From contig NZ_FMAJ01000009.1 of assembly GCF_900094625.1 (NCBI RefSeq), forward strand, positions 124,001 through 188,000: a stretch of DNA of 64,000 nt, given 5' to 3'. Position numbers and translations under genes: made by a program. Source of the stretch: Rhizobium aethiopicum. Its GTDB lineage: Bacteria; Pseudomonadota; Alphaproteobacteria; Rhizobiales; Rhizobiaceae. Position 1 is the stretch's first letter, and each line of letters opens with the position of its first letter. The notes beneath the pieces were generated by a model. It searched no databases. It had not been told where the DNA came from and saw only the letters and a list, made by a program, of their open reading frames with translations. This document shows, piece after piece, positions 24,707 to 33,228 of the stretch.

Positions 24707-26005
24707 TTATCCCATGTAGTCATACATTGGGAAGCGGTCCGTGAGGTTGACCACCTTGCCGCGCACAGCGGCTTCGACGGCAGCATTGCCTTCATCGGAA
24801 TTGGCGACCTTCAGGCCGTCGAGGACCTCGACGATCAGATTGCCGATTTCACGGAATTCGGCTTCCTTGAAGCCGCGCGTCGTGCCGGCCGGCGCGCCCA
24901 GGCGCACGCCCGAGGTGACGAAGGGCTTTTCCGGATCGAAGGGAATGCCGTTCTTGTTGCAGGTGACGTAGGCGCGACCGAGCGCGGCCTCGGCGCGCTT
25001 GCCGGTGGCGTTCTTCTTGCGCAGGTCGACAAGCATCAGATGGTTGTCGGTGCCGCCGGAGACGACGTCGAGGCCGCCAGCGATCAGTGTCTCGGCAAGC
25101 GCCCGGGCGTTCTTGACGATCTGAGCAGCGTAATCCTTGAATTCCGGCTGCAGCGCCTCACCGAAGGCGACGGCCTTGGCGGCGATGATGTGCATCAACG
25201 GACCACCCTGCAGACCCGGAAAGACTGCCGAATTGAACTTCTTGGCGAGATCCTCCTCATTGGTGAGGATGACGCCGCCGCGCGGGCCGCGCAACGACTT
25301 GTGGGTCGTCGTCGTCGCGACGTGGCAGTGCGGGAACGGCGACGGATGCTGCCCACCGGCGACGAGGCCGGCGATGTGGGCCATGTCAACCATCAGATAG
25401 GCGCCGACGCTGTCGGCGATCTCGCGGAAGCGCTTCCAGTCCCAGATACGGGAATAGGCGGTGCCGCCGGCGATGATCAGCTTCGGCTTGTGCTCCTCGG
25501 CCTTGCGGGCGACCTCATCCATGTCGAGAAGGTTGTCACCTTCGCGTACGCCGTAGGAGACGACATTGAACCACTTGCCGGACATGTTGACCGGCGAACC
25601 ATGCGTCAGGTGGCCGCCCGAATTCAGGTCGAGACCCATGAAAGTGTCGCCGGGCTGCAGCAGCGCCAGGAACACGGCCTGGTTCATCTGCGAGCCGGAA
25701 TTCGGCTGAACGTTGGCGAAATTGACGCCGAACAGCTTCTTGGCGCGCTCGATCGCCAGTTCCTCGGCGATGTCGACGAACTGGCAGCCGCCGTAATAAC
25801 GCTTGCCGGGATAACCCTCGGCATATTTGTTGGTCATGATGGAGCCCTGGGCTTCCAGCACGGCGCGGGAGACGATGTTCTCGGAAGCGATCAGTTCGAT
25901 CTCGTGCCGTTGGCGACCGAGTTCCTTTCCGATCGCGCCGAAGATTTCCGGATCGACATCCGCAAGCGAGCGATTGAAGAAGGATTCGGTGGAAGCATTG
26001 GTCAT
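24707..26005 (-). CDS. glyA: Serine hydroxymethyltransferase
   Basis: PLP enzyme interconverting serine and glycine with tetrahydrofolate, feeding one-carbon units to purine synthesis. The 432-residue chain has IELIASENIVS (substrate entry), the folate/PLP region PNSGSQMNQAVF, VDMAHIAGLVAGG and the PLP lysine in TTTTHKSLRGPRGG (Lys236). ATG 26005 has GAGGAG upstream; an in-frame codon at 26020 would overlap this site. It is the first gene of the glyA-nrdR-rib unit. Confidence 0.95.
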   Translation of the reverse strand: MTNASTESFFNRSLADVDPEIFGAIGKELGRQRHEIELIASENIVSRAVLEAQGSIMTNKYAEGYPGKRYYGGCQFVDIAEELAIERAKKLFGVNFANVQPNSGSQMNQAVFLALLQPGDTFMGLDLNSGGHLTHGSPVNMSGKWFNVVSYGVREGDNLLDMDEVARKAEEHKPKLIIAGGTAYSRIWDWKRFREIADSVGAYLMVDMAHIAGLVAGGQHPSPFPHCHVATTTTHKSLRGPRGGVILTNEEDLAKKFNSAVFPGLQGGPLMHIIAAKAVAFGEALQPEFKDYAAQIVKNARALAETLIAGGLDVVSGGTDNHLMLVDLRKKNATGKRAEAALGRAYVTCNKNGIPFDPEKPFVTSGVRLGAPAGTTRGFKEAEFREIGNLIVEVLDGLKVANSDEGNAAVEAAVRGKVVNLTDRFPMYDYMG

Positions 26006-26167
26006 GGGCGGGCTCCTCAACTGGAATGCGCTGAGGTATTAGCCTTCCGCCGTGGCAAGGGCAATACGAAGAACGACATTTGCTGGGCAAAGCGCGCGCT
26101 CGGGCTGTTTTGTGACGGCGCCGCGCCGAGGCGTGGCGGCCAAGTCGAGCGTCCCCTCCTGTTCATG

Positions 26168-26194
26168 CAAAAAACCGCGCCCAAAGGCGCGGTT
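26168..26194 (-). terminator. Intrinsic terminator of the L,D-transpeptidase gene
   Basis: In the minus direction AACCGCGCC and GGCGCGGTT form a 9-bp stem with a 4-base loop, followed by a T tract (the A run at 26168-26174 on the plus strand). It lies 28 bases after the L,D-transpeptidase stop and before glyA. Confidence 0.88.
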
Positions 26195-26221
26195 CACAAA
26201 TCACGATACTGAGGTTGTCGC

Positions 26222-27523
26222 TTACTGAACCGGCTGTTCCATGCCGGCCGTGGTGTCGAGCGCGAGCTCGGCATTGCCGTCCATCTGATAGATGTCGTCG
26301 CGGAACTGGACGATGCCGTCGGGCATGCCCCAGGCGGAGATGTAGACGAAATAGACCGGAACTTCCATGGCGAGCTTGATCGGCGTGTTGACGCCGCTTG
26401 CGATCACCTGCTCCATCTGCTGACGGCTCCAGCCCGGAGTCTCGCGCAAGAGCCAATTCGTCAGGTCGCGGACGTTCTGAACACGGACGCAGCCTGAGGA
26501 TTCGAAACGCATGAGCTTGTTGAACAGGCCCTGCTGCGGCGTGTCGTGCATGTACTCGCCGTTCTTGTTGTAGAAGTTGATCTTCGTCGAGGCCATGGCG
26601 TTGATCTTGCCGGGGTCCTGACGGAACATCAGGTTCGGCGCTTCGCCATTCCAGTCGACGGTCTCGGGAGACACTTCGTTACCCTTGCCGTCGATCAGAC
26701 GGATGGCGTTCTTTTCGAGATAAGTCGGATCCTTGCGCATCAGCGGCATGATGTCCTTCTCGACGATCGAGCGCGGTGCCGTCCAGTACGGGTTGAGGAT
26801 GACTTCATAGACCTTCGAGTTGACAATATGCGTCGGGCGGCTCAGACGGCCGACAACCGCAGTATGGCGCGTTGCAACACTGCCGTCTTCAACGGCTTCC
26901 ACATAGGCAGCCGGAATATTGACCATCAAGTGACGGCGGCCGAGGTCTTCCGGGAAGGTCTGCAGGCGGATGAGGTTGGTGTTCAGCTGCTGCAGGCGGA
27001 CATCGGCGGGGATGTTCATCGCCTTCAGCGTGAATTCGCCGAGCACGCCATCGGCCGGCAGGCCGTGACGCGCCTGGAAGCGCTTGACGGCGCCGTCGAC
27101 GTAAGAATCGAAGGCGTTGGAGAGGCCTGCCTCGCGCGGCAGGTCGCCGGTGATCGCGAGACGCTGGCGCAATGCCTGGACGGTGGGAGAGGAAACACCG
27201 AGCTGCAGGCGCTGATCACCGGGATTGACTTCAGGCCAGCCGCCGGCGGCGGCGATCTGCTGATACTGCATGATCGCCTGCTGGGCGCTCGGCACTGACT
27301 GGGGGCCGAGGATCGGCGTGTTGGAAACGACGGCGGTTGCCGTGCGCGAAGCCGCCTTAGCGTCGAACTGGTCGTCCCAGTTGCCGCGGCGCGGCGCATT
27401 GATCAGCGTATCGAGCGCCGACTGCGCGAATGCCGGCGCGGCAACCGCGCTGGCGCCAATCGTTGCCGCGGACGCAAGGAAAGCGCGACGTGAGAGAGCT
27501 TCATTTCCGTTTTTCTTCGACAT
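26222..27523 (-). CDS. L,D-transpeptidase (LdtP/YcbB-like), Tat-type signal
   Basis: A 433-residue secreted transpeptidase that forms 3-3 crosslinks or anchors in peptidoglycan. The N-terminus has a twin-arginine motif SRRAFLASAA followed by a hydrophobic segment ending APAFAQ. A peptidoglycan-binding fold is at about 150-180 (VDGAVKRFQARHGLPADGVLGEFTL), and the YkuD catalytic domain shows HDTPQQGLF and RFESSGCVRVQN with the active Cys. ATG 27523 gives a short Tat leader; ATG 27604, with GGGAGA upstream, is a strong alternative adding 27 residues. The next upstream gene encodes LdtR, which controls this enzyme in relatives. Confidence 0.9.
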   Translation of the reverse strand: MSKKNGNEALSRRAFLASAATIGASAVAAPAFAQSALDTLINAPRRGNWDDQFDAKAASRTATAVVSNTPILGPQSVPSAQQAIMQYQQIAAAGGWPEVNPGDQRLQLGVSSPTVQALRQRLAITGDLPREAGLSNAFDSYVDGAVKRFQARHGLPADGVLGEFTLKAMNIPADVRLQQLNTNLIRLQTFPEDLGRRHLMVNIPAAYVEAVEDGSVATRHTAVVGRLSRPTHIVNSKVYEVILNPYWTAPRSIVEKDIMPLMRKDPTYLEKNAIRLIDGKGNEVSPETVDWNGEAPNLMFRQDPGKINAMASTKINFYNKNGEYMHDTPQQGLFNKLMRFESSGCVRVQNVRDLTNWLLRETPGWSRQQMEQVIASGVNTPIKLAMEVPVYFVYISAWGMPDGIVQFRDDIYQMDGNAELALDTTAGMEQPVQ

Positions 27524-27955
27524 AGTCCCAACCACTGAATGCCGCCATGAAGGAAGCGCGGCCCTTTGCGAAATCACTGCGCCGTAACGCAGATCCCTAT
27601 CCATTCGTTCTCCCGGCGCATCAGACAATCCCGCCCGTCGCATCACAAGATTGCGATGCGAAAGTCTGAACGTTCCTGATCCATTGAAAGCGCCGGTTGT
27701 TAACCTTCCGCTGCCACACCAATATGGCCAATTCGTGTTGCCAGGCCGAAGACAGCTGCCGATGGCCGGGTTCATCACGCAACGAACCGTGTGACGGGGT
27801 AAATCGTGCCGGTTAATAACGGCTAAAAAACGGCTTGAATACCAGCGCTTACGCTTGCCTGCCATTCGTTGCAAAGATGCCACGGGGAAACGGCAAAACC
27901 GGACGCGCAGGGAACGCATCCGGTTTTCTTCAACCCTGAAAGGAGGTCGAGGGTC
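27524..27955. other. Intergenic region between ldtR and the L,D-transpeptidase gene
   Basis: About 430 bases without a supported gene, apart from the possible 27-codon extension of the transpeptidase to 27604. The 5' part of the gap (27894-27928) holds the ldtR terminator. The rest should carry a separate transpeptidase promoter; a repeated AACGGCT motif at about 27817-27836 is a possible regulator contact. I could not assign -35/-10 boxes with confidence. Confidence 0.5.
27894..27928 (-). terminator. Terminator downstream of ldtR
   Basis: On the minus strand AAAACCGGAtGCG and CGCgTCCGGTTTT form an imperfect 13-bp stem with a 7-base loop. The loop-distal arm ends in TTTT. It lies about 28 bases after the ldtR stop. 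Confidence 0.7.
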
Positions 27956-28471
27956 TTAGAGGCGATACATGATGCTATCGTTCCAGAAGCGGTCCAGGCG
28001 CTGGAGCAGCTTGTTCATCTGGGTGAACTCGTCGGTGCCGATGCCGCCGACCTTGTCGATCGAGGCGATATGACGTTCGTAGAGCTTGGCGACCGTTTCG
28101 GCGATGTCCTGGCCGGTTTCGGTCAGGCTGATGCGGACCGAGCGGCGGTCGATGCGTGAGCGCTGGTGGTTGATGAAGCCGAGATCGACCAGCTTCTTGA
28201 CGTTGTAGGAAACGTTGGAGCCGAGATAGTAGCCACGCGAGCGCAGCTCGCCGGCGGTCAGCTCGGAATTGCCGATGTTGAAAAGGAGCAGCGCCTGGAT
28301 GGCGTTGACGTCGCTGCGGCCCTGACGGTCGAACTCGTCCTTGATGACGTCGAGAAGACGGCGATGAAGACGTTCGACAAGATGAAGGGATTCCATGTAA
28401 AGATCACGGATGCCCTGATCCTGCTGGTCGCGAAAGTTAGATACCGCCTGCGGCTTGATTTTCGTATTCAT
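27956..28471 (-). CDS. ldtR: MarR-family regulator LdtR
   Basis: A 171-residue winged-helix regulator: VERLHRRLLDVIKDEFDRQG, then ALLLFNIGNSELTAGELRSRGYYLGSNVSYNVKKLVDLGFI (recognition helix region GYYLGSNVSYNVKKL) and the wing DRRSVRISLTETG. This sequence type is LdtR, characterised in 'Candidatus Liberibacter' and Sinorhizobium as an activator of the adjacent L,D-transpeptidase and of stress tolerance. The same adjacency is seen here. The tag of ligand control comes from that literature, not from this sequence. Confidence 0.88.
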   Translation of the reverse strand: MNTKIKPQAVSNFRDQQDQGIRDLYMESLHLVERLHRRLLDVIKDEFDRQGRSDVNAIQALLLFNIGNSELTAGELRSRGYYLGSNVSYNVKKLVDLGFINHQRSRIDRRSVRISLTETGQDIAETVAKLYERHIASIDKVGGIGTDEFTQMNKLLQRLDRFWNDSIMYRL

Positions 28472-28599
28472 ATTGACTGCCTCACTGTTTGATTGGCGGT
28501 GTGTTTTCTTCCCGCCTTGAGTGAGACCCTATCGAATACATATAAAATTCGACTTAAACCGCAGGCTTAATGGAGCCTTACCGGAAACTCCACGTTGTC

Positions 28600-29037
28600 T
28601 CAGGGTAAATCAACGCTTACCTGGCGGCGATGCCGGCGCTTTTCCAGCCACAGCAGGAGGCGGAAAATCCAGTAGACGACGGCGACCATCAGGTGCAGCA
28701 GAATGATCAGCTGGTTAGAGCCGAAAATGTCAGGCAGCAGCCCATACATCAGGATCTGTCCGCCTGCGGCCAGCACCCAGATGACGGGCCCCCAGGAAAC
28801 GGTGAGCCACAGGCCGAGGGCGGCGACGGGGAAAAGCACGGCGAGGCTGGTGCTCGCCACCTTCCATGGCAGGCTCAGGAGATCGAAGCGGCCGGCACCG
28901 ACCAGCGAATAGCCGACGAGCATCGCCCAATATTGCAGCCCGAACCAGAAGCAGGATACGGCGACCAGCCTCAGGAAGAGGATGAAGAGAAGGTCCGCCA
29001 GGGTGCGTTTCGGTATTGTCGGGGAATCGGTTTCCAT
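28600..29037 (-). CDS. Small integral membrane protein (DUF6163-like)
   Basis: A 145-residue protein with about four membrane helices (residues 15-45, 59-80, 82-102 and 108-130) and a basic C-terminus (LEKRRHRRQ). Function unknown; it resembles rhizobial proteins grouped as DUF6163. ATG 29037 starts with METDSPTIPKRTLADLL; a much longer in-frame start at 29619 would run antisense through hemB and is rejected. It lies upstream of ldtR in the same direction and is divergent from hemB. Confidence 0.75.
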   Translation of the reverse strand: METDSPTIPKRTLADLLFILFLRLVAVSCFWFGLQYWAMLVGYSLVGAGRFDLLSLPWKVASTSLAVLFPVAALGLWLTVSWGPVIWVLAAGGQILMYGLLPDIFGSNQLIILLHLMVAVVYWIFRLLLWLEKRRHRRQVSVDLP

Positions 29038-29167
29038 GGCGCAACATCGGTCCCGGATCGGATCGTTACAAGCAGTTTTTCCGCCGCGGCCAATCGTCCG
29101 GTTTGGATTTTCCGGGCGCCATGATAATGAGCGCCCCAATAAATGGAATGGGCCAGGGATAGATATC

Positions 29168-30181
29168 ATGCAAGACAAGACGCATCTCGTCGACGAGATC
29201 ACCGGCCATCGCCGCATGCGGCGCAACCGCAAGGCGGACTGGACGCGCCGCCTCGTGCAGGAGAACCGGCTGACGGTCGACGACCTGATTTGGCCGATCT
29301 TCATCGTCCCAGGCTCCGGCATCATCGATCCAATCCCGGCCATGCCGGGCGTCAACCGCATGAGCATCGACAAGGCCGTGGAAGCTGCGCGGGAAGCGGC
29401 CGGCCTCGGCATTCCGGCGCTTGCCACCTTTCCGAACATCGAGATGGAGCTGCGCGACGACACCGGGTCGAACAGCCTCGAAGCCAACAACCTGATCAAC
29501 CAGGCGACAGCGGCGATCAAGAAGGCGGTGCCCAATATCGGCGTCATCACCGACGTCGCGCTCGATCCCTTCACCAGCCACGGCCATGACGGCATCCTGA
29601 GAGGCAGCGAGATCGTCAACGACGAAACCGTCGATCAGGTGGCGCGCGCCGCCGTGATGCAGGCGGATGCCGGCGCCGACATTATCGCACCATCGGAAAT
29701 GATGGACGGGCGCATCGGCGCGATCCGCATGGCGCTCGATGCGGCCGGCCACCAGAACGTCGGCATCATGAGCTATGCGACGAAATTCGCTTCCGCCTTC
29801 TATGGCCCCTACCGCGAGGCGATCTCGACCGGCGGGCTGCTGAAAGGCGACAAGAAGACCTATTATATCGATCCGGCCAACGGCACCGAGGCGATCCGCG
29901 ATGCCGCGCTCGACGTCGATGAAGGCGCCGACATGCTGATGGTCAAGCCCGGCCTGCCCTATCTCGACATCTGCTGGCGTATGAAGGAGGCCTTCGGCCT
30001 GCCGACCTTCGCTTATCAAGTGTCAGGCGAATATACGCAGATCAAGGCGGCGGCGATGAATGGCTGGATCGACGGCGAGCGGGCGATGCTGGAAACGTTG
30101 CTTTCGTTCAAGCGGGCGGGATGCGACGGCGTCCTCACCTATTTTGCGGTCGAGGTGGCGAAAATTCTCGCAAAGAGGTGA
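29168..30181 (+). CDS. hemB: Delta-aminolevulinic acid dehydratase (porphobilinogen synthase)
   Basis: Condenses two aminolevulinic acids to porphobilinogen in heme synthesis. The 337-residue protein has the Schiff-base lysines Lys206 (SYATKFASAFYGP) and Lys260 (LMVKPGLPYLD). In the metal loop it reads VALDPFTSHGHDG: the three Cys positions of zinc enzymes are Ala131, Asp133 and Asp141, so this is the magnesium-type, zinc-independent class. ATG 29168 is chosen because the family start MQDKTHLVDEITGHRRMRR begins there. Confidence 0.95.
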   Translation: MQDKTHLVDEITGHRRMRRNRKADWTRRLVQENRLTVDDLIWPIFIVPGSGIIDPIPAMPGVNRMSIDKAVEAAREAAGLGIPALATFPNIEMELRDDTGSNSLEANNLINQATAAIKKAVPNIGVITDVALDPFTSHGHDGILRGSEIVNDETVDQVARAAVMQADAGADIIAPSEMMDGRIGAIRMALDAAGHQNVGIMSYATKFASAFYGPYREAISTGGLLKGDKKTYYIDPANGTEAIRDAALDVDEGADMLMVKPGLPYLDICWRMKEAFGLPTFAYQVSGEYTQIKAAAMNGWIDGERAMLETLLSFKRAGCDGVLTYFAVEVAKILAKR

Positions 30182-30255
30182 TTTCGGGGCGAATGATTGT
30201 ATTTCGCCCCGTCGACACCATATCAGCGGCGTCGCGTTTGCGAGAGGAGATTGAG

Positions 30256-30714
30256 ATGAGCTACAACCCCAATCCGCTTTATGCTGCACCGGAGGACTGG
30301 CGCGCTTATAGCGGCGTGTTGAGCCGCCGTGTCTTTGCTTTCATCCTCGATTACCTCATCGTGGCGCTGCTGTGCATTCCCGCGGCGATCGTTCTGTTCT
30401 TCCTGTCGATCGTCACGCTCGGCCTCGGCTTCTTCCTCTACCCTGCCCTCTTCGTCATCGTCGCCGGCGTTTATTTCGGCCTGACCGTCGGCGGGCCGAG
30501 CCAAGCCTCGCTCGGCATGCGCGCGATGGGAATCGCGATTGTGCGCGTCGATGGCCGGCCGATGGATTTCCTAACGGCGATCGTGCATCTGGCACTGTTC
30601 TGGATCCTTAACTCGGTGCTGACGCCGCTCATCCTGCTTGCCGGCCTGTTTATCGAGCGCAGCCGCCTCATCCACGACCTCCTGGTCGGCACGGTGACGG
30701 TGCGCACTGCCTGA
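30256..30714 (+). CDS. RDD-family membrane protein
   Basis: A 152-residue protein with an RDD domain: RVFAFILDYLIVALL (the R-D-D-type first helix), two more membrane helices (about 42-72 and 100-128) and a conserved ending SRLIHDLLVGTVTV. The function of RDD proteins is not settled; transport or membrane association has been suggested for some. GAGGAG lies 9 bases before ATG 30256. It follows hemB by 74 bases. Confidence 0.82.
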   Translation: MSYNPNPLYAAPEDWRAYSGVLSRRVFAFILDYLIVALLCIPAAIVLFFLSIVTLGLGFFLYPALFVIVAGVYFGLTVGGPSQASLGMRAMGIAIVRVDGRPMDFLTAIVHLALFWILNSVLTPLILLAGLFIERSRLIHDLLVGTVTVRTA

Positions 30715-30734
30715 GACCCATACGGAGGTCTCGC

Positions 30735-30759
30735 GGCGGAGACGAAAAAGGTCTCCGCC
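30735..30759 (+). terminator. Probable terminator after the RDD gene
   Basis: GGCGGAGAC and GTCTCCGCC form a perfect 9-bp stem with a 7-base loop, 20 bases after the RDD stop. Only two T follow directly, so termination strength is uncertain. Confidence 0.5.
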
Positions 30760-30906
30760 TTCCCTGCACCCGAGATGACGACGCTCCATTTCGCAAATTA
30801 GAAGACTGAAATGTAGGGCGAAGACCGCCGCGCTGTTGACGTTTTCTATTCTTAGGTCATGCTGTCAGAAAACGGCACTGTCTCGACAAGGAAATTTCCG
30901 CGACAA

Positions 30907-31683
30907 ATGAATACGCAGGCGACGCCATCCCCGCAGTTTTATCTGACGGCTCCGGCTACGTGCCCGTATCTGCCGCATGAGATGGAGCGCAAGGTGTTCA
31001 CCCATCTGGTCGGCCCGCGTGCCGCCGAGATGAACGACATCCTGACCCAGGGTGGGTTCCGCCGCTCGCAGAACATTGCCTACCGCCCGGCCTGCGAATC
31101 CTGCCGGGCCTGCGTTTCCGTGCGAATCCTCGCCCAGGAATTCGAACCGACGAAATCGATGAAGCGGGTGCTTGCCGCCAATTCCGATGTCATCGCCACC
31201 GAATTCGCCGCCCAGCCTTCCAGCGAACAATATTCGCTCTTCCGACGCTATCTCGATTTTCGCCACCAGCAGGGCGGCATGTCAGACATGACCGTGCTCG
31301 ATTACGCGATCATGGTGGAAGACACGCATGTGAACACGCGAATCGTCGAATACCGCCGACGCGAGGAAGGCTCTGGGCTGGAAGAGCGGCCGAAGGGCGA
31401 GTTGCTTGCCGCTGCACTGACCGACACGATGAGCGACGGGCTGTCGATGGTCTATTCCTATTTCAATCCGGCGCTCGACCGTCGGTCGCTTGGCACATTC
31501 ATGATTCTCGACCATGTCAGGCGCACGAAAGCGCTTGGCCTGCCGCATGTCTACCTCGGCTATTGGGTTCAAGGGTCGCGGAAGATGGACTACAAGACGC
31601 GTTTTCAGCCGCAGGAGCATCTGACGCCGCGCGGCTGGGAGCGTTTCGACCCCACATCCATGCCCGAAAGCACCCACGACTGA
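30907..31683 (+). CDS. bpt: Aspartate/glutamate leucyltransferase (Bpt, N-end rule)
   Basis: Transfers leucine from Leu-tRNA to N-terminal Asp or Glu, marking proteins for ClpS/ClpAP degradation. The 258-residue chain carries the ATE fold signatures: CPYLPHEMERKVFT, RRSQNIAYRPACESCRACVSVR with the conserved Cys cluster, SMVYSYFNP and HVYLGYWVQGSRKMDYKTRF. ATG 30907 is the family start; an upstream ATG at 30859 adds a poor extension. The DMT permease gene starts directly after its TGA with no gap. Confidence 0.9.
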   Translation: MNTQATPSPQFYLTAPATCPYLPHEMERKVFTHLVGPRAAEMNDILTQGGFRRSQNIAYRPACESCRACVSVRILAQEFEPTKSMKRVLAANSDVIATEFAAQPSSEQYSLFRRYLDFRHQQGGMSDMTVLDYAIMVEDTHVNTRIVEYRRREEGSGLEERPKGELLAAALTDTMSDGLSMVYSYFNPALDRRSLGTFMILDHVRRTKALGLPHVYLGYWVQGSRKMDYKTRFQPQEHLTPRGWERFDPTSMPESTHD

Positions 31684-32565
31684 ATGTCCGCCACCGCTTC
31701 CGAGCACAGGAAGGGCCTGCTGCTGACGGCGATCGGCGGCCTGGCGCTGTCGATCGATATCCCGCTTGTTCGCCTTGGCGATGGCGACATCTGGTCGATT
31801 CTCGGAATGCGGAGCGCAGCAACGGTTCTCGCCACGCTGGTCATCCTTGGAGCAATGCGCCTTGCCTCGGGCAAATGGCCGGTCCTCGTTCCGGGGCAAC
31901 CCGGCCTGTTCGCTGGTCTGCTCTACGGCTTCTCCTCCCTCACCTTCGTGCTGGCCGTCTTCAATACGACCACAGCCAATGTCGTCTTCATCGTCGCTTT
32001 CAACCCGATGTTCGGAGCGCTTCTTTCCTGGATTTTCCTCAAGGAGAGGCCATCGGCCGCAACGCATATCGCCATGCTGTTCATGATATCAGGCGTCGGA
32101 CTGATCGTGAGCGAGGGGCTTTCCAGCGGCCATTTTTTTGGCGACGCCATGGCGCTTCTCAGCGCCCTTATTCTTGCCGCAGCCATCACGATCGGCCGGG
32201 CGTCGCGCCGGGAAATGGGCTTCGTGCCATTGCTTGCCGCCGTCCTGCCAGCTGCGCTTGGCTTCGCGCAAGTGCTGCCCGCGGGGCTTTCCATCACCCA
32301 TCCCGGCTGGATCCTTTTCAACGGCGCCATCGTGATGCCGGTCGCCTTCTGGTGCCTCGCGACCGGGCCGCGCTATCTTTCCGCGCCTGAAGTCGGAATG
32401 TTCTACCTGCTCGAAACGGTGCTCGCGCCCATCTGGGTCTGGCTGATCTTTGCCGAAACGCCTGCGACGATGACGCTCGTCGGCGGCAGCATCCTCGTGG
32501 CGACCATTGCCGCGCATTCCCTCTGGATGGCGCGGCGGAAGAGTATCAGGCAAGGGTTGATGTGA
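31684..32565 (+). CDS. EamA/DMT-superfamily permease
   Basis: A 293-residue inner-membrane protein with ten predicted helices in two EamA repeats. The first repeat ends with VVFIVAFNPMFGALLSWIFLKERPS, the second with VGMFYLLETVLAPIWVWLIFAETP, both showing the conserved E-x-P-type ending. The substrate is unknown; many DMT proteins export amino acids or metabolites. It begins immediately after bpt, suggesting co-translation. Confidence 0.85.
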   Translation: MSATASEHRKGLLLTAIGGLALSIDIPLVRLGDGDIWSILGMRSAATVLATLVILGAMRLASGKWPVLVPGQPGLFAGLLYGFSSLTFVLAVFNTTTANVVFIVAFNPMFGALLSWIFLKERPSAATHIAMLFMISGVGLIVSEGLSSGHFFGDAMALLSALILAAAITIGRASRREMGFVPLLAAVLPAALGFAQVLPAGLSITHPGWILFNGAIVMPVAFWCLATGPRYLSAPEVGMFYLLETVLAPIWVWLIFAETPATMTLVGGSILVATIAAHSLWMARRKSIRQGLM

Positions 32566-32620
32566 CGTTGTCGCCTGCTCGGCGCCATCTTGCAACGGCG
32601 TTATCACAGAGGACAGAGCG

Positions 32621-33115
32621 ATGAACGTCACGATCCGCAAGATCGGAAATTCCGATGGTGTCATCATTCCCAAAGAGGTGTTGGATCGCCTTGGACTAAA
32701 AGCAGGCGACTTGCTGGAATTGCAAATGGAAAACGGCGTTATCATTTTGAAACCGGCCGATGAGGATCTGTCCCGTCAGCTTGAGGCGGCGCGCTATTTC
32801 ATGGACAAATATAAGCTTGCCCTGAAGAAGCTGGGCCGAATAATGGCCGTGAAATTCCTGCCTAGGCCGTTCGTGGAGAGCCTGCAGACAATGCAGATCG
32901 AGCGGTTCGGCGGGCTTGCCGGACCGGGTGACGAAGGCGCGCTGGAATCGCTCTCGGCCGGCCAACGCATAAAGCCTACTACGGCTGCAAAGACGTCATC
33001 GAACTCGCCGCCGCATATCTTTTCGGCATTTCCCGCAACCACGCATTCTAAGGCAACAAGCGCATCGCGATCGTCACCGCCGGTGTATTCCTCCTCGAAA
33101 ATGGCTACGAGGTAG
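32621..33115 (+). CDS. AbrB/MazE-type antitoxin with lost stop, fused in frame to toxin start
   Basis: Residues 1-74 are a SpoVT/AbrB-type antitoxin: MNVTIRKIGNSDGVIIPKEV (DNA-binding swapped hairpin) then a C-terminal helix (RQLEAARYFMDKYKLALKKL). Relatives end ...LAE* with TAATG joining the toxin. Here an extra G at about 32834-32836 changes LAE* to LGRI, so the frame continues through the toxin ATG (32843) and then, after a second shift near 32950, into nonsense to 33115. The DNA-binding part is intact, so an antitoxin-like repressor may still be made with an aberrant tail. Confidence 0.65.
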   Translation: MNVTIRKIGNSDGVIIPKEVLDRLGLKAGDLLELQMENGVIILKPADEDLSRQLEAARYFMDKYKLALKKLGRIMAVKFLPRPFVESLQTMQIERFGGLAGPGDEGALESLSAGQRIKPTTAAKTSSNSPPHIFSAFPATTHSKATSASRSSPPVYSSSKMATR

Positions 33116-33228
33116 AGACCACTGACGCCCATCTCTACGCTTTCGTCCTTGCCGTCGCCGCCGGCGAGATCGACGAGGAAGGCGCGACCCGCTTCCTTCG
33201 GGATTTCAGCGTGCCGCTCAACCCGTAG
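32843..33228 (+). pseudogene. Decayed Fic/Doc-family toxin
   Basis: Read with frameshifts, the region gives MAVKFLPRPFVESLQTMQ..., GALES, then ALGRPTHKAYYGCKDVIELAAAYLFGISRNHAF, a stop, then GNKRIAIVTAGVFLLENGYE and ...LRDFSVPLNP*. This is the Doc (death-on-curing) fold. Damage: one base missing near 32950, and at 33049-33051 a TAA stands where the motif HxFxDGNKR should have the two residues before GNKR. The catalytic motif is therefore broken. The 3' end overlaps the SRPBCC gene by 11 bases on the other strand. Confidence 0.75.

Noticed and set aside
28600..29619. Long version of the small membrane protein starting at 29619
   Set aside because: The extension runs antisense through hemB; the part from ATG 29037 alone has membrane-protein character.
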